36,305 bases of DNA from an uncultured Treponema sp. (GTDB lineage: Bacteria; Spirochaetota; Spirochaetia; Treponematales; Treponemataceae). The DNA lies in the NCBI GenBank assembly GCA_946532115.1, contig CAMNBC010000010.1, positions 1 through 36,305 of the forward strand, given 5' to 3'. Below are positions 1 to 7,000 of the stretch, piece by piece. The position numbers and the translations under genes are program-made. Below the pieces are notes generated by a model. The model did not search any database. It was not told the DNA's origin and saw nothing but the letters and a program-made list of their open reading frames with translations. How positions within the stretch are numbered: the stretch's first letter is position 1; every line of letters begins with the position of its first letter.

Positions 1-48
1 AATGCACCTCCTAAAATTGAACTTTATTTGTCCAACTTTAGGGGTGCA
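1..48 (-). mobile_element. possible left end of an IS3-family-like element (partial)
   Basis: Read on the minus strand from position 48, the sequence begins TGCACCCCTAAAGTTGGACA, which looks like the terminal inverted repeats of IS3-family (IS150-group) elements. About 30 nt further on is a Shine-Dalgarno-like AGGAGG followed by GCATT at the window edge, where orfA of such an element would begin. The stretch 3-48 is also an imperfect inverted repeat (TGCACC...CCTAAA against TTTAGGGGTGCA). No transposase is visible because the window ends here. Alternatively this is a plain hairpin downstream of the small gene at 65-172. The assignment rests on motif memory only. Confidence 0.35.
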
Positions 49-64
49 CTTCATTGTGGCGGGG

Positions 65-172
65 CTATTTTTTATTCTTACCTTTTGTCCGTCTACGGAG
101 AAGGCGCTGAATAATGTCTATGAAAAGTGGAATTGCTGTAAACAGTAAATCCAGAAATTCATATAACGTCAT
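65..172 (-). CDS. 35-residue hydrophobic, basic-tailed peptide (possible holin-like or type I toxin)
   Basis: The reading frame starts at the ATG at 172 and encodes 35 residues: a short N-terminus (MTLYEFLDLL), one hydrophobic segment rich in Leu, Ile and Phe, and a strongly basic tail (RRRTKGKNKK). A good Shine-Dalgarno AGGAGG lies 6 nt before the ATG, and a near-consensus promoter lies about 90 nt upstream. One membrane helix plus a Lys/Arg tail is the plan of putative holin-like toxins and small type I toxins, which start with a similar M-x-x-Y-E-x-L pattern. I found no obvious antisense promoter on the plus strand, so a toxin-antitoxin pair is a hypothesis. The strong initiation and promoter signals are the main reasons to treat this as a real gene. 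Confidence 0.5.
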   Translation of the reverse strand: MTLYEFLDLLFTAIPLFIDIIQRLLRRRTKGKNKK

Positions 173-264
173 AGCTGCCTCCTGAAATAAGTAATCTACA
201 AGCATTGCTGCAAGTAGTCGAATTTCGGAGACAAGACCGCCATTAACTGCGAAGTACCATTTTA

Positions 265-293
265 ATAGTACTATAATAAATTAGAGTAGTCAA
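265..293 (-). promoter_or_regulatory. sigma-70-type promoter of the 35-residue peptide gene
   Basis: On the minus strand TTGACT (293-288) and TACTAT (270-265) are separated by 17 nt. Transcription would start near 258, giving a leader of about 85 nt before the ATG at 172. The leader contains an imperfect hairpin (CTAC..GCA / TGC..GTAG, about 191-212) upstream of the ribosome binding site, a usual arrangement for translationally controlled small toxins. Confidence 0.6.
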
Positions 294-423
294 TATTCCA
301 TATTATTAACAATAGTATTGTATATTCTAGGTATTATGATAGAAAAACACTATTTGTTTTTAATTTTGAAGTTTTTATAAACTGTTTTAGTGTCAATACC
401 GTAAGATGACATATTTGTTTTTA

Positions 424-600
424 TTATCCCTTTATTTTGTCAGTAAAAGCTTCAACAGGAATTTGAAATAATTCAGAGATTTCTTCAGCAGTGTATTTTC
501 CATCAGCTAGAAGTTTGCGAGCGTTTTCTACAGCATTCTCTTTGGCACCTTCTTCTTTGCCCTGTCTGAATGAAAGAGACATGTAATGTTCAAAATCCAT
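424..600 (-). CDS. possible solitary C-terminal Rpn domain (58 residues)
   Basis: Within the remnant, an ATG at 600 opens an uninterrupted 58-residue frame (MDFEHYMSLSFRQGKEEG... ending DKIKG). GGAGG at 614-610 lies 9 nt upstream of the ATG. The protein would be the Rpn C-terminal variable domain: a short amphipathic helix, a charged GKEEGAKEN segment and a helix-turn-helix-like LADGKYTAEEISELFQIP stretch. In E. coli, short C-terminal Rpn forms made from internal starts act as antitoxins of the full-length nuclease. Whether this fragment is expressed is unknown, and no promoter of its own was identified. Confidence 0.35.
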   Translation of the reverse strand: MDFEHYMSLSFRQGKEEGAKENAVENARKLLADGKYTAEEISELFQIPVEAFTDKIKG

Positions 601-690
601 AAACTGTTTCCTCCACTGCGTGTTCTGCTTTGCCTTTTCAACAAGTTCTTTGATTATATTTGTAAAGCTATTAACACTTTTATTGTCAGT
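424..690 (-). pseudogene. remnant of an Rpn-family (PDDEXK) gene, C-terminal part only
   Basis: Reading leftwards, the translation NKSVNSFTNIIKELVEKAKQ and onward matches the C-terminal third of the Rpn copy at 1899-2471. At DNA level it is nearly identical around 575-645, with more than 60 consecutive matching bases. Homology stops near 690. Scraps further out, such as NAGEKF around 740-760, hint at an internal deletion plus frameshift rather than a clean end. The PD-(D/E)XK catalytic core is absent, so a full nuclease cannot be made. The final 59 codons remain open and are listed separately. Confidence 0.8.
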
Positions 691-971
691 GGTGCTTTTC
701 CAACAGATTTGATTTTTTGTCGCTGCCGGTGATAATCAGTAAATTTCTCGCCGGCATTGACAAATATACTTTCACACAAAAATGAACATTTTTCAAAATT
801 TCCCCCAAATCATTTCCTTTTTTTGCATATCAGTTCGTATATTATATATGGATACTTTTTCCCTAATCTTGAAGTTCGGCATTTTGAAAAAGTGTCTCCA
901 TTTTTTGTTGAGGGGCAGTTTAAGCAGATTGTAAATCCGCCTGCCCCACAAGAAAATTATGGAGGACTTTT
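691..971 (+). other. non-coding stretch and leader of the Rpn gene
   Basis: Apart from decayed Rpn scraps near 740-760, I see no gene here. The AT-rich part around 830-870 contains TATATTATATATGG, a possible -10 region, but no convincing -35 at proper spacing. The last 60 bases contain a long hairpin and the ribosome binding site of the gene at 972. A long plus-strand frame from 757 overlaps the Rpn gene in another frame and has no homology that I recognise. Confidence 0.5.
912..947 (+). promoter_or_regulatory. hairpin in the 5' leader of the Rpn gene
   Basis: GGGGCAG (912-918) pairs perfectly with CTGCCCC (941-947). Inside it GCAGATT (924-930) pairs with AATCCGC (934-940) apart from one mismatch, closed by a GTA loop, with a five-base bulge on one side only. 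The structure ends 24 nt before the ATG at 972, just upstream of GGAGG. It has no T-tract, so it is not a terminator, and could affect translation or mRNA stability. Confidence 0.5.
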
Positions 972-1799
972 ATGTCTAACACTTACGAATCAGAACTCAC
1001 CCCCGAGCAAAAATGGAAAAAGGCAACTATCGCCAACAACTTTATCTTCTACAAAATCATGCGGCATAATCCGGATGTATGCAAGGAGCTTTTGGAAATC
1101 CTACTTGAGATGGAAATTGACCATATCGAAATGCGTGGCGAAGAAACCGTCGAAATTGATTTTGGCAGCAAGGGAATACGGCTTGATGTTTATGCTAAAA
1201 ATAACACACATTCATTTAATCTAGAGATGCAGACCGCTGATTCAAAAGAGCTACCCGAACGGGCAAGGTACTACCAGGGGAGTATTGATGTTGACTGCTT
1301 GAAGTCTGGTGAGAAATACAAAGCACTCAAAGATTCTTATGTAATCTTTATCTGCATTCAGGATATTTTTGAAAAAGGACTGGCCTGCTACAGTTTTGAA
1401 AACCTGTGCCGTGAAGATACCAGCATTCATCTTAATGACAGGGCCTATAAATACTTTTTTATTGCCCAGAACTGTGCTAAAATATTGAACGAAAAGCAGA
1501 AAGCCTTTTTACAGCTTGTCCTTGGCCAGAAAGCCAGCGACAATTTTACCAGACGGATTGAAGAGCTGACCGAAGAAGCTAAACACAATACTCAATGGAG
1601 GCATCAATACATGGAATGGGAAAGACAAAGAACCTATGATTTTGAGAATGGAATGGAAGCTGGAAAAGCAGCCCAAGCTATAGAAGATGCAGTAATAGCA
1701 GTTAAAGAATTCAAAGCGACTCCTGAATTCGCCGCTGAAAAAATGAATGCCCCATTAGAACTTGTTCTTGAAGCATTAAAGAAAAATACAAGTGAATAA
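972..1799 (+). CDS. Rpn family recombination-promoting nuclease / putative transposase (PDDEXK)
   Basis: This 275-residue protein has the size and pattern of the Rpn/PDDEXK_2 family: an N-terminal helical region (WKKATIANNFIFYKIMRHNP), then the nuclease core with Asp72 (IRLDVYA) and Glu85-x-Gln87 (FNLEMQ), followed by ELPERARYYQ and a variable C-terminal helical tail. Family members cleave DNA, promote RecA-independent recombination, and some act in phage defence. The start has GGAGG about 6 nt before the ATG. The N-terminal 100 residues are almost the same as in the copy at 18320-19132, while the tail (from about residue 214) has diverged strongly. It is convergent with the truncated copy at 1899. 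A second ribosome binding site occurs inside the gene. Confidence 0.9.
   Translation: MSNTYESELTPEQKWKKATIANNFIFYKIMRHNPDVCKELLEILLEMEIDHIEMRGEETVEIDFGSKGIRLDVYAKNNTHSFNLEMQTADSKELPERARYYQGSIDVDCLKSGEKYKALKDSYVIFICIQDIFEKGLACYSFENLCREDTSIHLNDRAYKYFFIAQNCAKILNEKQKAFLQLVLGQKASDNFTRRIEELTEEAKHNTQWRHQYMEWERQRTYDFENGMEAGKAAQAIEDAVIAVKEFKATPEFAAEKMNAPLELVLEALKKNTSE
1597..1613 (+). promoter_or_regulatory. internal ribosome binding site and in-frame ATG inside the Rpn gene
   Basis: GGAGG (1597-1601) lies 9 nt before an in-frame ATG (1611-1613), predicting a 62-residue C-terminal product ending at 1799. The equivalent GGAG(G)-ATG arrangement is present in the other three Rpn copies. Part of this conservation is forced by the conserved Trp-Arg codons (TGG AGG or TGG AGA), so it is suggestive rather than proof. 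Confidence 0.45.
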
Positions 1800-1877
1800 T
1801 TAAGGGATGCCCAATAATTATTGTCATCTCTTTACAAAATATCCGCTTCTTTGTGTTTATATCTCTTTGTCAATAAT

Positions 1878-1893
1878 ACTAACAAACGTTAGT
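1878..1893. repeat. short inverted repeat between convergent Rpn copies
   Basis: ACTAAC-AAAC-GTTAGT is a perfect 6-bp stem with a 4-nt loop, 5 bp downstream of the stop of the minus-strand copy. It could be a weak terminator, but neither side carries a convincing T-tract. Confidence 0.3.
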
Positions 1894-1898
1894 TAGTC

Positions 1899-2081
1899 TT
1901 ATTGTTCATCTTTTGCATCAACTGTAAAATCTTCAACAGGAATGTTAAATAGTCTAGAAATTTCTTCCGCAGTGTATTTTCCATCAGCAAGAAGTTTTCG
2001 GGCATTTTCAATGGCTTTCTCTTTGGCGCCTTCTTCTTTACCTTGCCTGAATGAAAGAGACATGTAATGTTCAAAATCCAT
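1899..2081 (-). CDS. possible short C-terminal Rpn form (60 residues)
   Basis: ATG at 2081 with GGAGG 9 nt upstream (2095-2091) opens a 60-residue frame starting MDFEHYMSLSFRQGKEEGAK, 50 of whose first 52 or so positions match the short frame at 424-600. It would comprise only the variable C-terminal domain. Expression is not shown; a transcript could come from the retained leader near 2614-2660. Confidence 0.35.
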   Translation of the reverse strand: MDFEHYMSLSFRQGKEEGAKEKAIENARKLLADGKYTAEEISRLFNIPVEDFTVDAKDEQ

Positions 2082-2570
2082 AAACTGTTTCCTCCACTGC
2101 GTGTTCTGCTTTGCCTTTTCTACCAGTTCTTTGATTCTATTTGTAAAACTATTAATACCTTTGTTATTAGTAACAAGTTCTAGAAAGGCTCTTTGCTTTA
2201 CATTTAATATTTTATCATAATTTTTTGCAATAAAAAAGAGTTTGTACGCTCTGTCATTAAGCCTTATAATCTCGTTGTTTTCATCAATACAAGTATTTTC
2301 GAATTTGTATTTTCCCCATCCTTTCCCAAATATATCTGGTACGCATATAAAAATTATATAACTTGTTTTAAGGTCTATGTAATCGGTACCTGCATTTAAA
2401 TCATCTAGATCCAAACTGCTTTGATAAAATCTTGAACGTTCTGGCAATTCATTAGTATCACTGGCCTGCATTTCAAGATTATATGCCTCTTTGTTTCCAA
2501 CAGCATAAACATCAAGCCTTATAGCTTTTTTACCATAATCAATTGCAATTTCTTCTTCCTTTAAAACAAA
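1899..2570 (-). pseudogene. N-terminally truncated Rpn-family gene
   Basis: The frame ends at 1899 and reads back through EEEIAIDYGKKAIRLDVYA and NLEMQASDTNELPERSRFYQ, so the Asp and Glu-x-Gln core motif survives. The roughly 60 codons encoding the conserved N-terminal helices (WxxATIANNFIFYKVMRHNP region) are missing. The frame stays open upstream for about 30 more codons of unrelated sequence, but there is no in-frame ATG, GTG or TTG before the Met of NLEMQ (2471), which is inside the active site. Just upstream lies a copy of the same leader that precedes the intact gene at 18320-19132, so the defect looks like an internal deletion that removed the start. The C-terminal 60 codons from ATG 2081 remain open, preceded by GGAGG at 2095-2091. 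Confidence 0.8.
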
Positions 2571-2613
2571 ATATATAGAAAACTCTCTATATATAAATTT
2601 GCAGCGAGGCGGG

Positions 2614-2659
2614 ATTTTCGGAAAAGATTCAGAAAAAAAATTAAAAATATTTTGTTATA
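2614..2659 (-). promoter_or_regulatory. leader/promoter region shared with the intact Rpn gene at 19132
   Basis: TTTTCGGAAAAGATT and AAATATTTTGTTATA (plus-strand text) occur here with a 15-nt gap and again at 19172-19218 upstream of the intact Rpn gene, with the same gap. On the minus strand this reads TATAACAAAATATTT, a plausible -10 region. No gene with a start follows it here, so it is the stranded promoter of the truncated copy. Confidence 0.55.
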
Positions 2660-2721
2660 TCAAAAAAATAATTCCGCGGAACCAATAAATTCTAAGATTT
2701 CTTATTATGTTAGCAGCCTGT

Positions 2722-3918
2722 TTATTCTTCCCTCACTAGGTCCCGCAAACGGTCAGCAAGGCTTTTAATGTCATCTTCACTACCAATGAGATTAGTAAGT
2801 GGCATTACCGGGCCTTTGGATGCTGCGAGCCAGAAGCGCACGTCGTCGGCCTGGTGGTCTGGGACGCTGCAGTTTTTTTGAACTGGGGAAAGGCCGGTGC
2901 GGGTTGCAAGTTCTGACTGTAAGTTGTCTGTGAGGTCTGTAATGAGTTGTTTTGCACTGTCATTATTTTTTAAGAGGCTTACAGAAATCTGTTCTGCGGC
3001 AAATTTTCGGTCTGGGGTGAATTCTTTTGAAGGGCAATAGATAGAAGTGTAATTGTTTGCAATTTTGTTGGAAATCTTTCTGTGCTGAGAAAGGGTTGTA
3101 AAATTAATTCCGCTTAGTTCATAATCCATATAAAAAAGAATATCGTCTGTCTTAAAATTGAGAGAATCCTGTGGAATGATTCCGCTTTTTAAAAGTCCTC
3201 GTATTTCTTTTGCTGCAATTCCAAGCGGCTGGTCACTTGCAAGGGCAGCTTCAATATCAAACTTTTCTGTCATCTTCTCATAAGCTTCGTAACCGCAAAG
3301 TGCTTCTGCAATAAGCCCCATAATGTTTACAAAATCTCTGTCGTCTGCAACTGGCAGAATCAGCGGAGCCTTTGAAAATGCTTTTTCATAATAAGCGGCT
3401 TCAAGCAGGTCGTTCCAGACATCCAGCGACTTCATTCCGGTTTTCTTGTAAATAGGATAATTTATATCAATTTCATAAAAATCATAAAGAAAAGGAATAA
3501 TTTTAATTGTTTTTTCAGCATTTTCGCCATTAGTTTTGATTTTCAGGCTGTTTACAATAGAATTTGGAAATCCGTTTGCAACAGAAAGTCCTACTGGCAG
3601 TGCTCTGGTATTAAGAAACTTTTCTGTAGCGGAATCATTTGTGTAAATCAGGCAGGAGCACTTTTTGATAATTTTATTTTGCGATTCTAAGGAAATTGAA
3701 TTGTCGAGAACCAGTGCTTCAAAGGCTTTGTTTGTATTTTTTGATTTAGAATTAATTAAATCAATTACCGCCGTCTGTACTTTTTCTGGTACGCGGTAAA
3801 AGGCTATCAGATTACTTTCAGAAATTGGAAAAAATTTAAGAAATAATGCTGTACAGATAAGAACTGCACAGAAAATCGACGAAAAAATCAGAATAAATTT
3901 CTTAGTTTTTGTAATCAT
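2722..3918 (-). CDS. membrane-anchored extracellular solute-binding-like protein
   Basis: The product has 398 residues. An N-terminal hydrophobic helix (about residues 8-28) follows a basic KTKK start; the cysteines in it do not sit in a good lipobox, so an uncleaved anchor is more likely than a lipoprotein. The body resembles family 1-type sugar-binding proteins of ABC transporters: SVANGFPNSIVNSL, the LDVWNDLLEAA segment typical of the hinge region, and a C-terminal LIGSEDDIKSLADRLRDL helix. No permease or ATPase gene is adjacent, so transport cannot be assumed; a sensing or scavenging role is possible. The start ATG is preceded closely by TGGAG. It is divergent from the giant lipoprotein gene. 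The family assignment is from general pattern only. Confidence 0.55.
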   Translation of the reverse strand: MITKTKKFILIFSSIFCAVLICTALFLKFFPISESNLIAFYRVPEKVQTAVIDLINSKSKNTNKAFEALVLDNSISLESQNKIIKKCSCLIYTNDSATEKFLNTRALPVGLSVANGFPNSIVNSLKIKTNGENAEKTIKIIPFLYDFYEIDINYPIYKKTGMKSLDVWNDLLEAAYYEKAFSKAPLILPVADDRDFVNIMGLIAEALCGYEAYEKMTEKFDIEAALASDQPLGIAAKEIRGLLKSGIIPQDSLNFKTDDILFYMDYELSGINFTTLSQHRKISNKIANNYTSIYCPSKEFTPDRKFAAEQISVSLLKNNDSAKQLITDLTDNLQSELATRTGLSPVQKNCSVPDHQADDVRFWLAASKGPVMPLTNLIGSEDDIKSLADRLRDLVREE

Positions 3919-3983
3919 AACTCCAACTTACAAAAAATTTGTTTTTTTTACAATAGAGTGTTAAAATTGAAAATAACAAAAAG

Positions 3984-4013
3984 TTGTACACCCTGCTATT
4001 TTCTTCCGATAAT
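3984..4013 (+). promoter_or_regulatory. promoter of the giant lipoprotein gene
   Basis: TTGTAC (3984-3989), an 18-nt spacer and GATAAT (4008-4013) predict a start near 4020, 28 nt before the chosen ATG at 4048. This argues against a GTG start at 3958, which lies upstream of the promoter. Confidence 0.5.
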
Positions 4014-4047
4014 AATAAAATCAAAATGTATTCTGGAGTTTAAAGTT

Positions 4048-7000
4048 ATGGTAAAAAGTCTACTACAACGTTGTCGTATTGTTTGTATTTTAACTGTCAC
4101 TGTTTTTGCTTTACTTTTTGTTTCCTGCGATATTGATATTGGACTTGGTTCCGCTGTTGATACAGAACCGCCTGCAATAGAATTTTCAGAAAATACTTCT
4201 GATCCAAAATCTAATGCTGTTATCCGTGGAAAATTTGCAATTCGCGGAACCTGGAAAGATGATGGTGCGCTAAGTGGCGTAAAAGTGTATCTTACAAATG
4301 CTTCTCAGGGTAGAACTGTAGAAGTTAATGGCAGCATTACACTTCCTCCAACTCCAGAGGAAAATGGTACCTGGATTGCTGTTATCAATCCGTTTGCACC
4401 AACTGATGCAGAACCAGATGGTCTTGACCTTATCGATGGCATTTATGATGTTAGAGTCGAAATTAAAGATAAAGGTGAGCACGTATCTACAATTACCCGT
4501 TCGTATACTATAGATAACACCGCTCCGGTTCTTATTCTTTCAAGACCTTCTTCTCCTGTAACGGCTTCGGAAGAAAAAATTGAATCTTATGGTCAGTTCC
4601 TTACTTTTGAAGGGCAAGCCGCAGATGATAATGATGTAGAGTACCTTGAAGTAAAATTCTACAATAAAGATGAACCTGAAAAACTTTTAAAAACAAAAAT
4701 CATTAAAAATATTCCTCCAACAATTTCTCTGGATGTTGCAAAATTCCTTGATACAGAAGATGACACATATTCAAAAATTTACGGAGATGATAAAGTAGGA
4801 GAAAAGAAATATATCTGTAAAATTTTTGCTTATGATGGTGCCAGAGCTTATCCTGTTTCCGGACAGAGAACTGAGGCTGATGATAAAGGAAACGTTGAAG
4901 ATTCTTATATCCTCTGGACAGACTGGGAACAGATTGTAAATGATTTTGAAAATAACGGCGGTTCTAATCTTAAAGTTCCAGATTTATATCATATCAAAAG
5001 CAGAACCTATAATTATATAGGCGGAAGAGCAGTTATAGATGCCAGAGCCTTAAATTCTATCTGGAATTCTGTTGAAGGAAAATTGATTTCTGAAAGTATT
5101 TTAAAACTTAATCCGGAAAACAGTCCTACTTATACAATTTCCGGTCTTGCTCTTGGTGCGATTACAAGAGTAGAAAATGATACTGCACTTACAGTTCAGC
5201 TTGCAAAAGGTCTGGATAAAATCTCTCTTGATACAGACAACATGAAAGTTTATCTTCTTGCCTGCGATGAAAATGGAAAAGAGCTTGCCGGCGCAGAACG
5301 ACTTTATCCTACAGATTCTCAATATAGCCAGAGGGGAGACGGACAGTTCCTTACAAAAATCACAAAAACTCTCTGCAAAAATGCTGCCGGCGAAAATGTA
5401 AATCTTGTTTATGGCCAGACCTACATCATTGGTGTAGAAGGTCGCGATACAGCAGGAAATACAATTCTTCCTTCTTTTGATGGCAAGAAGTTTATTATCA
5501 ATTTTAAAGCAAAGAGCATTGCACCGGAAGTAGACATTGTAAGTCCGTCAGAACCAATTTCATATTTTAAAAAGGGAAAAAGCCTTACAATAAAAGGTAC
5601 CGTTGCAGTCCCGGACGGATATCCTAATCTCAAAATCAAATGTAAAAAAGATGCAGGTGATTCTAAAGAAATCTATAAATATACCTTTACAGATGCAGAT
5701 AAAATTTCGGCAACTGAATATCTTATTACCTATGGTTTTGAATATACAATAAGCCCTGTAAACTCCACAGAAGAAAACGTGGTTGGCTTTGATCAGACTA
5801 AGAGTGCCACCTATGATTTTGAGATAACTTCTGATCTCGATGAAATGACAACTCCTGTATATAATAAAACTGTTCTTTATGATATTGATGGACCAAAAAT
5901 CAGCGTAGACAGCATGCTGCCGGTTGCTTACAAATATCCGGAAGATGAAGAGCAGAACCCGGTTGATGAATATTTAAACGGTAATGTAATAATGAAGGTT
6001 TCTGTAATTGATGACTATGATAAAGTTGAAAAAGACAAATCATGGTGGCAGATTGTTGCAGAGGAGTTACCACAAACAATTACAGAAAAACATTATTTTT
6101 CAAATCCAACAAAAGAAGATTTTATAATTGATACAAAAGCTATTACAAATGGCGCAAAGGATATTTCAATTAAGATTCATGCAGAAGACCGTGCCGGAAA
6201 CTTCACAGAAACAGTCAATGAATACAAAATTGACCAGTCTACAGATAATCCGGTAATTCGTCCTTACATTGCAAGTGATCTTACTCTTAAATTCCAGAGC
6301 CCTCAGGAAATTAAAGATGCTCTTAATAATGCAGAATTAAAAGCTGCCGGAAAGAATAAAAAGAGCATTCTTACCACAGGAAGCCCTCTGCAGATTCGTA
6401 TAATTGATGATGATGGAATAAAATCATACGAATTTAAAATTAGCGATAAAGAAACCGGTTTGAATCTAAAAAAGCCGGCCGGTTTTAATCAGGAAATCAA
6501 CGGAACTCCAACAGAAAACATTCTGAGCTACACCCTTCCAACAATTCCAGGAAAGTACAAGTTCTCCCTTTCTGTAACAGATAAGTATGATAATACTACA
6601 GCTAAAGAATTCTGGGTTCTCGTTTCAAGCCCCGCTCCTGTAGTTACAATTTCCGAAACAATACCGCAGAATAAGATAATTACACTGGCACCTCTTACAG
6701 AAACAGCAAGAGTTAATAATACAATTACAAATGTCATTTCAATCGATTCTGGATATGAAAACTTCACAGTTACACGTAAAGAAGATGGCTGTGACGCGGT
6801 GACATTGAAATTCCCAACTACAGATAATCCGAATAACACAATTTTGAATGATCATTCATTTACAGATACCTTTACCCCGTCTGCAAACCGCACTTCAAAC
6901 AAAGTTACCTATACCGTATCTGATGAAAATGATAACGCAGGCGAACGCGTATTTGAGTATTATGTGGACAGTACTAAGCCGGTTGTGGATGTAGCTTCTA

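Noticed and set aside
757..1224. 155-residue plus-strand frame overlapping the Rpn gene
   Set aside because: It lies in another frame, its N-terminal part is low-complexity AT-rich leader, and the downstream part is the frame-shifted Rpn sequence.
3850..3918. Lipobox in the solute-binding-like protein
   Set aside because: Cysteines in the N-terminal helix are preceded by Phe or Ile at -1, which does not fit a lipobox.
3958..4047. GTG start for the giant gene
   Set aside because: It lies upstream of the predicted promoter, has no ribosome binding site, and would put 30 residues before a proper lipoprotein signal.
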